Assembly (NCBI GenBank): GCA_900549995.1
Contig: URQQ01000005.1
Span: 48,210 to 112,209, forward strand
Source: an uncultured Lachnospiraceae bacterium
GTDB lineage: Bacteria > Bacillota > Clostridia > Lachnospirales > Lachnospiraceae
DNA: 64,000 bases
Reading direction: 5' to 3'
Shown: positions 16,675-25,225 of the stretch, one piece after another
How the letters are laid out: each line of letters opens with the position of its first letter
How positions within the stretch are numbered: position 1 is the stretch's first letter
Position numbers and translations under genes: made by a program
The notes under the pieces: model-generated
The model's input: only the letters and a program-made list of their open reading frames with translations
Database searches by the model: none
What the model was told of the DNA's origin: nothing

Positions 16675-17606
16675 GGTTTCATGCTCTCTTCAAAATAGGA
16701 CATTGTCACGCCGCACTCGCCTAACATTCTGGCATGTTTCACTCCCTTTTTTTCATCCGCGTGGTAATCGGATCCTCCCGATATCATCTTCACTTTCCCC
16801 TCATACCGTGCCCGGATCACAGTTTCTATCTCCGCTTTTGACAGTTGGCCGCCATAGCTGGTTTTATCATATGTATAACAGGCTTCTATTCCATCAAGCC
16901 CCTCTTTTACCATCCTGTCAATATATTCAAAACGACTCAGATTTCTGCCCTCTTTCACGACCGGTTCTTTTATTAAAAACGGATGAGCCAGAATGGACAC
17001 CCCATTTGCTTTGTGAATCTCCCGGATCACGTAGAATGGATCCGGTTTTTCCCGCATAATCCTGAATTCTTTCTCCTTCTGCACAAGCAGTTTTGCATCC
17101 TGCCAGCTTGGAGCATATCCTTTTTTTGCTATCATCTCGAAGATTTTTTTCTTCTGAAGTTTCTCCTCGGGGATTGGGCTGCCATCGTTATACAGGATTT
17201 CTTCCCAATCGATCAGGATCCCTTTCTGATTCAGCCGTTTTATCAGTTCATAATACCCTTTCACTTTACTCTGTACTGCCCCCGCTTCAAGCTCCTCAAA
17301 AAATGACCGCTCCCAGTCACATCCCAGGGCAATGATGTGAACATCCTCCACCTCTGTATCGCAGGATATTTCAATTCCGGGGATTACAAGCACCCCCTGG
17401 GCCTGTCCGTACTCTTTCAGACTCTGCGTCCTGCCACCCAGTGTTATCCTCGCAGGCGGTTTCACATCGTGATCTGTAATTGCAAGTACCTTCACTTTGC
17501 GCCTGGCTGCCAGCTGGATCACCTCCTCAGGAGATGCATTCCCGTCAGACCGGTTTGTATGGCAATGCAGATCGCATTCATAAATTTTTTCCAGATGATC
17601 TCCCAT
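16659..17606 (-). CDS. PHP-domain metal-dependent phosphoesterase
   Basis: The 315-residue protein has the polymerase-and-histidinol-phosphatase fold with its metal-binding histidines in order: CDLHCHTNRSDG (H14, H16), AITDHD, then VIPGIEISCD, SILAHPFL and GGSDYHADEK. Stand-alone PHP proteins of this type hydrolyse small phosphoesters, for example nucleoside 3',5'-bisphosphates or oligonucleotides in the YciV/RnmAM group. The substrate is not deducible here. The start MGDHLEKIYECD at 17606 follows the aldolase stop by 21 bases, and its 3' end overlaps the integrase-like gene, so it is the middle of an operon. Confidence 0.9.
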   Translation of the reverse strand: MGDHLEKIYECDLHCHTNRSDGNASPEEVIQLAARRKVKVLAITDHDVKPPARITLGGRTQSLKEYGQAQGVLVIPGIEISCDTEVEDVHIIALGCDWERSFFEELEAGAVQSKVKGYYELIKRLNQKGILIDWEEILYNDGSPIPEEKLQKKKIFEMIAKKGYAPSWQDAKLLVQKEKEFRIMREKPDPFYVIREIHKANGVSILAHPFLIKEPVVKEGRNLSRFEYIDRMVKEGLDGIEACYTYDKTSYGGQLSKAEIETVIRARYEGKVKMISGGSDYHADEKKGVKHARMLGECGVTMSYFEESMKPWIFK

Positions 17607-17627
17607 TATTTACCCTCTTTTCCTTCT

Positions 17628-18464
17628 TTATAACCGAAACATTTCCATGTGCTTTTTCGCTGCTTCTTTTATTTCATTTCTCACATACTCGTCAGCATCC
17701 AGCGGATTATATTCGTTCTTATGGACTCTCAGATATTCATCCATGCCATCCAGATAAGCATGTTTTATCGCTGTGGAAATATTTATTTTACAGGCACCAT
17801 TTTGGATAAATGTCTGGAACTCTTCCTTCGATAAACCTGTACCGCCATGAATGACAACCGGCGTATCACTATAGTTCCGAAGCTGACTGACAAGGTCGAA
17901 ATTCAGCTTCGGCACTCCGTGATACATCCCATGGGCTGTTCCTACCGCCGGTGCGAAAATATGTATACCGCTATTCTCCAGATAGATTTTACACTCCTTT
18001 AGAGATGCCAGTTTGCTTTCCCCGGCTACAATCTCTTCCTCAACCCCTGCGATCGTCCCAAGCTCTCCTTCTACGAATCCCCCTCTTTCAGAAGCATACT
18101 CTGCCATCTCACGGCTTTTTGTGATATTTTCTTCCAGGGTAAGTTTTGATCCGTCAAACATTACCATATCCCAACCCGCATCTGCACATTCTTTGGCAAA
18201 TTCCAATGAAGTACAGTGATCAAGGTTCAAAAAAACATCCTGCCTGGAATCATCTATCAAGGGCTTTAACATCTGGATCATTGCATGAATCCCGAACTTC
18301 TTTACGGTTCCCGTGGATGTCTGCAAAATGACCGGGAGTTCCATCTCATTTGCCGCCTCTATCACTCCCTGTGCTGAAATATAGTTAAAAATATTAAACG
18401 CCGGAATTGCACGTCTGTTTTCTCTTGCTTCGATTAAAGCCTCTTTTACATTAAGTTTTCTCAT
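17628..18464 (-). CDS. Class II fructose-bisphosphate aldolase family protein
   Basis: This 278-residue zinc-dependent aldolase shows the family signatures in order: AIPAFNIFNY, NLDHCTS (zinc histidine), GFVEGELGTIAG, GTAHGMY (zinc histidine), VIHGGTGLSKEEF and ACKINISTAI. Such enzymes cleave fructose- or tagatose-bisphosphate, or a related ketose phosphate, to dihydroxyacetone phosphate and an aldehyde. At this length it belongs to the short KbaY/GatY/FbaA-like group, and the exact sugar is not clear. It heads a minus-strand operon with PHP, integrase-like and HEAT-like genes and is divergent from a glycosyltransferase. The start ATG follows AGGAGGTAGAGGT. Confidence 0.9.
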   Translation of the reverse strand: MRKLNVKEALIEARENRRAIPAFNIFNYISAQGVIEAANEMELPVILQTSTGTVKKFGIHAMIQMLKPLIDDSRQDVFLNLDHCTSLEFAKECADAGWDMVMFDGSKLTLEENITKSREMAEYASERGGFVEGELGTIAGVEEEIVAGESKLASLKECKIYLENSGIHIFAPAVGTAHGMYHGVPKLNFDLVSQLRNYSDTPVVIHGGTGLSKEEFQTFIQNGACKINISTAIKHAYLDGMDEYLRVHKNEYNPLDADEYVRNEIKEAAKKHMEMFRL

Positions 18465-18575
18465 ACCTCTACCTCCTTCTTTTAGGCTAACATAAGTAGG
18501 ACAGTTGTTGCAACATCAATACTGTTCATTCGCAGCTATACATGCTATAATTCAAAAAACAGGGAGGGTATAACA

Positions 18576-19499
18576 GTGAATAACACTAATAATACATATG
18601 AAACCGCCAAAGATATCGAAGCCGTTGTTACAAGTTACAATCAAGGCTCTATGATTACCGAGGCAGTCCATTCCTTATGCTGTCAGTCAACCCCGCTGGC
18701 GAGAATTATTATCGTGGATGACGGATCAACGGATGAGAATTCCATCCATAATCTGGATCATATCGAATCAGACTCCAGGATATCTGTTCCCGTAGTTGTA
18801 ATACGTCAGCAAAACAGCGGAGTCTCTGCGGCGAGAAACACTGGTATTCGTATGACACAGACACCTATGGTATTGGTACTTGACGGAGATGATAAGCTCG
18901 AACCTCTATACATTGAGCAGGTCAGTCAGCTGCTGCGTGATGACCCCTCTATGGTTGCAGCCTCTTCCTGGATACAGACTTTTGGTGCTCTCAATGCAAC
19001 AGTTTGTCCCTGCGGAGGTGACATAACTTCCTTTCTCTCTCGTAATTGCTGTCCTGCAACCCATATCCTTCGGCGGGAAGTGTGGGAACAGTGCGGCGGC
19101 TATGATGAATCTATGCGCTCAGGTTTTGAAGACTGGGATTTCTTTTTAAATATGCTGGAAACGAAACAAGATTCCGCTATTGGAATTATCGAGAAACCAT
19201 TCATTAACTACCGTACTGAACCAGCCTCTTCAAATATAAAAAGCATGTCGAAACGGCTTGATCTCATGCGCTTTATAATTGAAAAACATATCAATGTCTA
19301 TCGGGAGCACATCGCAGATGCTGTCTTAGGTATCGAATCTACATCTATAGCAAGGCTTTGCGGATGGGAGAAGGAAATGCTCCATACGATAACATCAAAC
19401 CAAAATCTAAGCGAAATATCCGACGACTTTATAAAGCATCCGACGTATGGTGACGGCGGAATGGCTGCGGCCGTCCGCATTGTGTCCTCTCTGAAATAA
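18576..19499 (+). CDS. Family 2 glycosyltransferase
   Basis: The 307-residue GT-A fold enzyme contains VVTSYNQGSMITEAVHSL, the nucleotide-binding IVDDGSTDE, SAARNTGIRM, the metal-binding VLDGDD, and GFEDWDFFLNML with the likely catalytic base. It transfers a sugar from a nucleotide donor to an unknown acceptor, presumably in polysaccharide or glycolipid synthesis. No membrane helix is visible. The start is GTG at 18576 behind AGGGAGGG. It stands alone, without a polysaccharide cluster around it, and is followed by minus-strand genes. Confidence 0.88.
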   Translation: MNNTNNTYETAKDIEAVVTSYNQGSMITEAVHSLCCQSTPLARIIIVDDGSTDENSIHNLDHIESDSRISVPVVVIRQQNSGVSAARNTGIRMTQTPMVLVLDGDDKLEPLYIEQVSQLLRDDPSMVAASSWIQTFGALNATVCPCGGDITSFLSRNCCPATHILRREVWEQCGGYDESMRSGFEDWDFFLNMLETKQDSAIGIIEKPFINYRTEPASSNIKSMSKRLDLMRFIIEKHINVYREHIADAVLGIESTSIARLCGWEKEMLHTITSNQNLSEISDDFIKHPTYGDGGMAAAVRIVSSLK

Positions 19500-19565
19500 G
19501 TGTCATAAATTCCAATGCTTTGAGATTAGGATCACACAAATTTGAATATAATATGAAAAATAAAA

Positions 19566-19594
19566 CAGCCGTGACTTTTCCATTGTCACGGCTG
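19566..19594 (-). terminator. Rho-independent terminator
   Basis: CAGCCGTGAC and GTCACGGCTG form a perfect ten-pair stem. On the minus strand it is followed by TTTTATTTTTC, so it ends the DUF2007 gene; it may also serve the convergent glycosyltransferase gene. Confidence 0.8.
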
Positions 19595-19616
19595 AATAAT
19601 AACGCTCACCTCTGCC

Positions 19617-19958
19617 CTAAATGCTGATGTAAAAAACATAGATCATAACCAGTATGAATAGAATCAATATAATGACAGCCGCGGTCTGGCTCATCTTCGA
19701 GCTTCTCCTGTATTCCCCAGGTTTGCTTTCCCCGGCAAGGATTCCTTCCGTCAATCCCTTCGCTTCTTCGATGTCCTTTTCATTTACAAAAATATTCTCT
19801 CCATACGTAGAATTTCCAGCATAGATATTCATAATTCCGGCAGCACCAATCCCTTCTCCATATGCAGAAATACCGTTTTGCTTCAGCAGGTCAATGATCA
19901 TCCCGGCCTTCACTTTATCATCAACTGAACAAAGTTTTGTTACCTTTCCATTCTCCAT
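19617..19958 (-). CDS. DUF2007-like protein with C-terminal membrane helix
   Basis: The 113-residue protein begins with a ferredoxin-like small domain (VTKLCSVDDKVKAGMIIDLL, then QNGISAYGEG and GENIFVNEKDIEEAKGLTE). This is the pattern of the DUF2007 family of putative signal-transducing proteins. Residues 90-112 form one hydrophobic membrane helix, so the domain is tethered at the inner face. Function is unknown. It lies 21 bases after the DUF6773-like membrane gene and is probably in the same operon with the XRE regulator. Confidence 0.65.
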   Translation of the reverse strand: MENGKVTKLCSVDDKVKAGMIIDLLKQNGISAYGEGIGAAGIMNIYAGNSTYGENIFVNEKDIEEAKGLTEGILAGESKPGEYRRSSKMSQTAAVIILILFILVMIYVFYISI

Positions 19959-19979
19959 AGTCTACTCCCTTCCATATGG

Positions 19980-20432
19980 TCACTCACCATATTTTTCTTC
20001 GTTTTTCTTTCGGGAATGCATCGCCCATCGATCCATGATCAGCAGCACAGCGATACATAACAACGTAATTCCTGTAAAAAAGTATCCCACATATTTTCCA
20101 ACCGCCAGCCCTGGTTTCGCCAGTCTGGCTATTAAGATTCCATAGAATATACTGAATATTCCCGAACAAAAAACACTTATCATAATCACTTCTTTCAATG
20201 TCATCTGACGGTTTTTCAATGAAAAAATTCCTTTTTTCATCAGGCAGATCAGATAGACACCTCCACCTGCCAGAAGTATCACTGTCTCTCCCAGCACACT
20301 TTTCATTCCCTGTCCGAGCAGAACAAGCTGTATCACAATACTAACAGCGCTGATTATAAACATAATATAAAAGGCATTTGCCGCGATCTGCCTGACTTCC
20401 TGATTCTGCCGTTCATCCAGATTATTTTTCAT
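19980..20432 (-). CDS. Four-helix membrane protein paired with small XRE regulator (DUF6773-like)
   Basis: The 150-residue protein has an N-terminal DERQNQEVRQIAANAFYIMF amphipathic start and four membrane helices (about residues 20-40, 48-66, 80-102 and 112-133). The last nine or so residues are strongly charged. Such proteins commonly follow a 65-70 residue XRE repressor in clostridia, and here the two genes overlap by four bases (ATGA). I suspect the DUF6773 group, without being able to confirm it. The coupling suggests an integrated membrane sensor and regulator pair, which is inference. Confidence 0.6.
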   Translation of the reverse strand: MKNNLDERQNQEVRQIAANAFYIMFIISAVSIVIQLVLLGQGMKSVLGETVILLAGGGVYLICLMKKGIFSLKNRQMTLKEVIMISVFCSGIFSIFYGILIARLAKPGLAVGKYVGYFFTGITLLCIAVLLIMDRWAMHSRKKNEEKYGE

Positions 20433-20632
20433 GATTCATCACCCTCCCAGAATAAATCGTTCAATGTTTTGCCAAGTTCTTTACAGATTGCAATGCATAA
20501 GTTTAACGAGGGATTATAGTCTCCTGCTTCCATCATTCCGATCGTCTGTCTGGTAACACCAGTTCTCCTGGCAAGTTCGATCTGTGAAAGCCCTTTCTCC
20601 ATCCTTGCCATCTTAAGTTTGAGATTTTTCAT
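20429..20632 (-). CDS. Small XRE/Cro-type transcriptional regulator
   Basis: The 67-residue protein is a single helix-turn-helix: KMARMEKGLSQIELARRTGV then TRQTIGMMEAGDYNPSLNLC and CKELGKTLNDLFW. This is the YozG/YgzD style of minimal repressor. Its stop overlaps the start of the membrane protein gene, giving translational coupling. The likely operator is in the upstream 190 bases, but I see no clear palindrome there. Confidence 0.88.
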   Translation of the reverse strand: MKNLKLKMARMEKGLSQIELARRTGVTRQTIGMMEAGDYNPSLNLCIAICKELGKTLNDLFWEGDES

Positions 20633-20745
20633 TGCCTATTCTCCTTTGTCTTAAGTATAACCCCGGCAGATAGTAATGTCAAATATATCTTGCATTTGCA
20701 TGATATATCTTACTTTAAAATTGTAATTATAGGGCTATGTCCACG

Positions 20746-20781
20746 AAAAAGAGCAGGTATTTATACTGTACCTGCCCTTTT
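20746..20781 (-). terminator. Rho-independent terminator of MerR gene
   Basis: AAGAGCAGGTA and TACCTGCCCTT pair around a short loop, and on the minus strand the stem is followed by a U-rich run. It lies about 40 bases beyond the MerR/TipAS stop codon. Confidence 0.7.
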
Positions 20782-20819
20782 CATATTATTCGTCTCACTT
20801 TAAACTGAAATCTGCGGAT

Positions 20820-21671
20820 TTATTTTCGGTTATAAAATGCCTCCACTGCATTGGCAAATAATTCTGCCGTCCCTTTACCATACTCTTCATCCATGGCATT
20901 TTTGATTCTTTCGTCGGTTTTATACATCCTGCCTATTTCCAGCATCATCTGTGTTTCATCTTTCATCTGATAAAGCTGCCGTATGACGAAGCCATATTCT
21001 CCAATGATTGATTTTACTTCAAATGAATCAACAGCTTCCTCCTTTTTCTGCACCAGCTTTTCTATAATTGTTTTGGTCCGCTGCTGATATGACTTGATGA
21101 CATCTTCACCAACCGGATGCTTTGCAGCTTCCAGAGCACTTTCCTTATCCCCGTACCATTCCACCATCTTCCGGTAATTTTTCTGCGCATGTTCACCAGA
21201 TGCCAGTTCCATATAGTGATCATGATACTTCTCCAATTCCCCGTATTCCTCAAGCAATGCATCCTTCATCTGTTGTGGCATATTCGCAATTGTAGTCTGA
21301 TACAATACTTCAATTTCGTCCTTACTAAACACTTCGAAATCCATCTTGTTCTCTCCTTTCAGAATATCATCGATACTGGCAATCAGACGTTCCAGACGCT
21401 CTTTTTTAAGTTCCAGCATCTGTTTCTGGCTCTCCAGCATCTTGTTTTTGTCAAGCTCAGGATTCTCCATGATGATCTTGATATCCTTAAGCGGCATATC
21501 AAACTCCCGGAAATATAATATCTGCTGCAACGTCTCCAATGCTTTTTTATCATAAAACCGGTATCCGGCTTCATTTACCGCTGTCGGTTTCAAAAGCCCG
21601 ATTTCATCATAATAGTGAAGTGTGCGCACACTGATCCCCGTCAGTTCAGATATTTCCTTTACCGTTCTCAT
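20820..21671 (-). CDS. MerR-family regulator with TipAS effector domain
   Basis: Residues 1-70 form the winged MerR DNA-binding domain (EISELTGISVRTLHYYDEIG, then AGYRFYDKKALETLQQI). A dimerising coiled coil spans about 76-110 (LDKNKMLESQKQMLELKKER). The C-terminal 160 residues match the all-helical TipAS fold, which in Streptomyces binds thiopeptide antibiotics: LEKYHDHYMELASG, MVEWYGDKESALEAA, and GTAELFANAVEAFYN. In Firmicutes such regulators usually control multidrug genes by DNA distortion at promoters with long spacers. No obvious target gene lies adjacent, so autoregulation or a distant target is likely. Confidence 0.9.
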   Translation of the reverse strand: MRTVKEISELTGISVRTLHYYDEIGLLKPTAVNEAGYRFYDKKALETLQQILYFREFDMPLKDIKIIMENPELDKNKMLESQKQMLELKKERLERLIASIDDILKGENKMDFEVFSKDEIEVLYQTTIANMPQQMKDALLEEYGELEKYHDHYMELASGEHAQKNYRKMVEWYGDKESALEAAKHPVGEDVIKSYQQRTKTIIEKLVQKKEEAVDSFEVKSIIGEYGFVIRQLYQMKDETQMMLEIGRMYKTDERIKNAMDEEYGKGTAELFANAVEAFYNRK

Positions 21672-21774
21672 GTTGTTACCTCCTGCGTTCTTGATAAGTC
21701 CAATATATTCTATGACGTTCCGTGAGAGTCAAGAGTTTTATGCCATTTATGATCAACTATACACCATAAGATTC

Positions 21775-21855
21775 ATGGCAACAATCATTGTTAATAAAAA
21801 GATTGCTGATTTTCTCGGAATTACATTAGAAGAATTATTCAGTGATCTTCCATAA
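21775..21855 (+). pseudogene. C-terminal remnant of an XRE-type regulator
   Basis: The frame ends KKIADFLGITLEELFSDLP, exactly the tail seen in many XRE-family repressors (alpha-5 plus the LxELF ending). The helix-turn-helix itself and a proper start are missing, because upstream sequence is the MerR promoter region. It is most likely a leftover of a deleted regulator gene. Confidence 0.45.
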
Positions 21856-21870
21856 AAATAACGGCAAAAA

Positions 21871-21907
21871 TACCGCCCCGGTAATCTGCGTAATTACCAG
21901 GGCGGTA
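21871..21907 (-). terminator. Terminator hairpin after nucleoside hydrolase
   Basis: TACCGCCC and GGGCGGTA form the outer stem, and GGTAAT and ATTACC the inner stem, with a single opposed mismatch. It lies immediately beyond the stop codon at 21910 and closes the 13-kb catabolic cluster; on the minus strand it is followed by TTTTTGCCGTTATTTTT. Confidence 0.8.
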
Positions 21908-21909
21908 CT

Positions 21910-22971
21910 CTATTTCGGTGCCTTACCAAGCTTCTCAAACATATCCCCAAAGATTCCATCCCGGTATGCGAAATGACATACCCGGATCAGATGTCTGTCT
22001 GGATCATGTTTCCATCTTACATCTTCGGTAAGATGCGGTGCCGGCACAAGTGTTGACGGACACCAATGGGGATTGATCATATATCCAACCGTTGAAATAT
22101 CCCAGATGATCCTTGATGGTGCCATCCCATGGAACGGAATATCATCCATCTCATACTGATCGTAATCATCCACTTCCTGAAGATACGTAAGCCGGAACAG
22201 TGACAACATGTTATCTGCGGCCTCCGGACTTAACTGGCTGATTACAATGTCTGAAAGATATGTGCCGATCTTACTTTTTCCCCTTAACTTCTCCGTCAGT
22301 TCTGCGGCAGTCGTCGTCAGATGTGATGCAACTGTCATACATGGAACAAGCACTAATGGCACCCCGCAGTCGAAAATGAGCTGTGACGCAAGGACATCCT
22401 GCCCCATATTGAATTCCAGTGTATGCGGCCAGTCCATCGGCTGTCCTGAAAGCCATACGATCACAATCTTCTTAATAATCTCTGGTTCCATTAAAATTGC
22501 AGACGCAATATTTGTTATCTCACCGATTGCCACCACATAAAGGACTTCTTCGCTTTCCATCGCCCTCTTTACAAGATCTCTCGCCGCCTCTGATTCTACC
22601 GGCTGCTCTTTCTCTTTCATATATTCTGCTGATCCCCGAAAGACTCTTCCTTCTGGTGATTGTTCCAGCATCTGAAAGATTTTTATAATCTCCTTATAAC
22701 TCAGCTCCAGCCCTTCTTTTAAATCACTGGTCATCGGAACTGTCACCTGCTCCGATTTTTTCTTCAGCTGATGGTCAAAAAACTCTGATGAAAACGGCGC
22801 CGCATAGACCGCTTCTACCTGAAGCTTGTCCGGCGACATCAGTGCATAAGAAAGCGCAAACTGATCATCCACTTCGTTGTAAGTATCCGTATCCATTACA
22901 ATCTTTACTTTCCCTTTCGGCGGTGCAAGCAGACGTCTTCTTTCTTCCTCTGTAATAACTGGAAATTCCAT
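21910..22971 (-). CDS. Nucleoside hydrolase (IUNH family)
   Basis: Nucleoside hydrolases split the N-glycosidic bond of ribonucleosides using a bound calcium ion. The diagnostic N-terminal motif is present as VMDTDTYNEVDDQFALSYAL (DTDxxxxxDDxxA), with KLQVEAVYAAPF after it. EVLYVVAIGEITNIASAIL and HTLEFNMGQDVLASQLIF hold the middle ligand region. At 353 residues it is somewhat longer than the usual 310-330, and the C-terminal part (MDDIPFHGMAPSRIIWDIST) is atypical. It may therefore act on a modified nucleoside. It is the last gene of the ABC-importer cluster, 45 bases after the second permease. Confidence 0.85.
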   Translation of the reverse strand: MEFPVITEEERRRLLAPPKGKVKIVMDTDTYNEVDDQFALSYALMSPDKLQVEAVYAAPFSSEFFDHQLKKKSEQVTVPMTSDLKEGLELSYKEIIKIFQMLEQSPEGRVFRGSAEYMKEKEQPVESEAARDLVKRAMESEEVLYVVAIGEITNIASAILMEPEIIKKIVIVWLSGQPMDWPHTLEFNMGQDVLASQLIFDCGVPLVLVPCMTVASHLTTTAAELTEKLRGKSKIGTYLSDIVISQLSPEAADNMLSLFRLTYLQEVDDYDQYEMDDIPFHGMAPSRIIWDISTVGYMINPHWCPSTLVPAPHLTEDVRWKHDPDRHLIRVCHFAYRDGIFGDMFEKLGKAPK

Positions 22972-23016
22972 CGATTTTCTATCCCCTTTCTATCTAAGCT
23001 CTGTAGTCCTTCCGGG

Positions 23017-23976
23017 CTACGCCTCTGCCGATGCCCTGTGCTTTTTATGCAGATACTCTCTGACACCTTCAATATTGTTCGTAAAAATCATGACAATCAA
23101 AAGAAATACTCCAAGGAAAATATTCTGGAACGTGTCCGGAAATCCTGCCGCGATCAGACCGATAAAAATAGTATTCAGCGTAAACTGGCTGATAAAAATT
23201 CCGATCGTCATGTCGCATACCGGCTGAAGTACGACCGCAATGATAATTCCCATCAATGGTTTAAACAATAACGTGGCACTTCCAAGATTCGTCTGTGCCC
23301 CCATCGAGCCAGACTGGCTGATTGTCAGCACTGCAGAGATGGCCGCAAACAACGCTCCGATGACGAAACATAATATTTTGACTGTCTGCGCATGGATTCC
23401 CGCGTTTTTCGATACTGCCTCATTACTTCCAATCGCACGCATGTGATAGCTGAATTTTGTATAATTGAATATAAAGTAAAAAGCCACAGCAGATACAAGC
23501 AGTACAATGATAATATTAGGCGCTGATCCAAGAGCCGCATACTTATAGTCGATGCTGACAAAACTGAATTTTCCTGAGATATTCTTCCCCAAGATTTCAA
23601 AAATCATCGTCAGTGCCATCGTAAGAATCAGCGACGGAATCCGGCAGAGCCAGTTCAATATCCCAGTGAATGCCGCAATGAAAAGACTTGCCGCCAGAGC
23701 GCCGATCAAAAGCCCTGCCATCCCGAACCTGGCGGAGGCAATGCCTCCCACCAGTCCGCTGATGATAATCCTGGAACCGATTGTAAAATCAAACAATCCG
23801 CTGATATAGATGAATGCATATGCGTACGCCGTGATCGTCGGAACAATAGACTGCAGGAAAATTGTGTATACACAGTTCAGGTTATTAAAACGGTCAAAAC
23901 AGATGATTAAAAAAATTCCATATACTATCGCCGGAAGCAATAATGTCTTACCAATTTTTTTAACAGTTTCTTTCAT
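23017..23976 (-). CDS. Ribose-type ABC transporter permease
   Basis: This 319-residue integral membrane protein has 8-10 hydrophobic helices and the BPD_transp_2 pattern: a GSRIIISGLVGGIASARFGM segment, the LNWLCRIPSLILTMALTMIF region, and the conserved coupling loop HMRAIGSNEAVSKNAGIHAQ. The family moves monosaccharides or nucleosides. I chose the ATG at 23976; a TTG nine bases upstream overlaps the binding-protein stop. It is one of two permeases in the cluster, implying a heterodimeric channel. Confidence 0.9.
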   Translation of the reverse strand: MKETVKKIGKTLLLPAIVYGIFLIICFDRFNNLNCVYTIFLQSIVPTITAYAYAFIYISGLFDFTIGSRIIISGLVGGIASARFGMAGLLIGALAASLFIAAFTGILNWLCRIPSLILTMALTMIFEILGKNISGKFSFVSIDYKYAALGSAPNIIIVLLVSAVAFYFIFNYTKFSYHMRAIGSNEAVSKNAGIHAQTVKILCFVIGALFAAISAVLTISQSGSMGAQTNLGSATLLFKPLMGIIIAVVLQPVCDMTIGIFISQFTLNTIFIGLIAAGFPDTFQNIFLGVFLLIVMIFTNNIEGVREYLHKKHRASAEA

Positions 23977-23981
23977 AATGA

Positions 23982-25175
23982 TCAATCTTCCATTCCCTCA
24001 TGTCTTGCTGCCACATCGGCAACTGAGAAGTTCTTTACTGTTTCCTTAAATGTATCTTCATTGATACTGTCATCATAATATTTAATCAGGGTATCTTTAA
24101 TTTCCTCTGGTGTAAATACCGCATTTTTGCCAAGGAAATACTTGAGATATTCTGCTGCTTCTTCACTGGATGTCAGTTCCAGATAATTTGTGATCAGGAT
24201 AAATGGCTTGTCTTCTACAATCGGAGTTCCGATCACTTTATTCACAAGAATGACTGTGGATAACAGTGGGTCAATCTGCTGCTGTCCGCCGTATGCTACA
24301 TGGAAGGATCCATTTTCAAGATATTCTCCCATTGTAAAATCAAAATCAATTCGTCCTACTTTTACCTTTCCGTTCATTCCATGATCAGATAACGCTTTCT
24401 CAATTGTAGGAAGTGCCGCGTCACAGTAAGTACCTGCAAGAAGTATTCCGTCCAGTTCCGGGTAAGCCGCAATGTAACTTTCAATCGTCTTTGTCATATC
24501 TGTCTGCGCTGCAATTCCATATGTTGTATTTAACAGCTTAATTCCAGTCTCTTCCACGCCTTTTTCGATGCCTTTATCTCTCAGGTCAGAAGAGGTATCC
24601 CCCTTTGCAATGTTAATGACACAGAGATTCTTAACTCCCTGGCCGGACATTGATTTTACAATGTTATATGCACATTCCTCATCTTCTTCGTTACAGCCGC
24701 CTGCAAAATATTCTGATGCATAAACTTCTTTTCTGATATCATCATCATTGATTGTACGGAACATTGTGCTGAAATAAACTCCTGCCTCCGAACACATCTG
24801 ATTCGCTGTCGCAAGCATGGAATCCGATGCCGGCATCATAATAATTCCATCTACGCCGCGGCTGATCAGGTCTGATACATTGTTGATCAGGTCGTCCGCT
24901 GATAAGTCACTTTCAACTACCACGATTTCTCCGCCTGCTGCTTCCACCGCTGCCCTTACATTGTTCTCGATCGAGACAAATGTCGGATCAGTAGAAGAAG
25001 TCTGCCATGGGAAACCGATGGTAAATTTCTCCGGATTGTCACCTTTTTTCCCGCTCTCTGATGCAGTCTTCTTTCCTCCGTCCTCTTTTTTCTCTCCGCC
25101 GCATCCTGCTGCCAGTCCCATGACCATCGCAAGAATCAACAACATTGCCCCTAGTTTTTTCATTGTCTTTTTCAT
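23982..25175 (-). CDS. Sugar/nucleoside ABC transporter substrate-binding lipoprotein
   Basis: The 397-residue protein starts with a lipoprotein signal (basic MKKTMKK, hydrophobic core, lipobox GLAAGC near residue 25) followed by a Gly/Lys/Glu-rich linker. The mature part is a type I periplasmic binding fold of the RbsB type: FTIGFPWQTSSTDPTFVSIE, SRGVDGIIMMPASDS, LLAGTYCDAALPTIEKAL and VGRIDFDFTMGEYLENGSFH. It would capture the substrate outside the membrane and deliver it to the two permeases. The ligand cannot be predicted with confidence. It lies between the two permease genes in the order ATPase, permease, binding protein, permease. Confidence 0.92.
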   Translation of the reverse strand: MKKTMKKLGAMLLILAMVMGLAAGCGGEKKEDGGKKTASESGKKGDNPEKFTIGFPWQTSSTDPTFVSIENNVRAAVEAAGGEIVVVESDLSADDLINNVSDLISRGVDGIIMMPASDSMLATANQMCSEAGVYFSTMFRTINDDDIRKEVYASEYFAGGCNEEDEECAYNIVKSMSGQGVKNLCVINIAKGDTSSDLRDKGIEKGVEETGIKLLNTTYGIAAQTDMTKTIESYIAAYPELDGILLAGTYCDAALPTIEKALSDHGMNGKVKVGRIDFDFTMGEYLENGSFHVAYGGQQQIDPLLSTVILVNKVIGTPIVEDKPFILITNYLELTSSEEAAEYLKYFLGKNAVFTPEEIKDTLIKYYDDSINEDTFKETVKNFSVADVAARHEGMED

Positions 25176-25225
25176 AGCTTTCTCTCCTTTTTTCTTTTTT
25201 ATCTTTACAGGATTTCTCCTGCAGA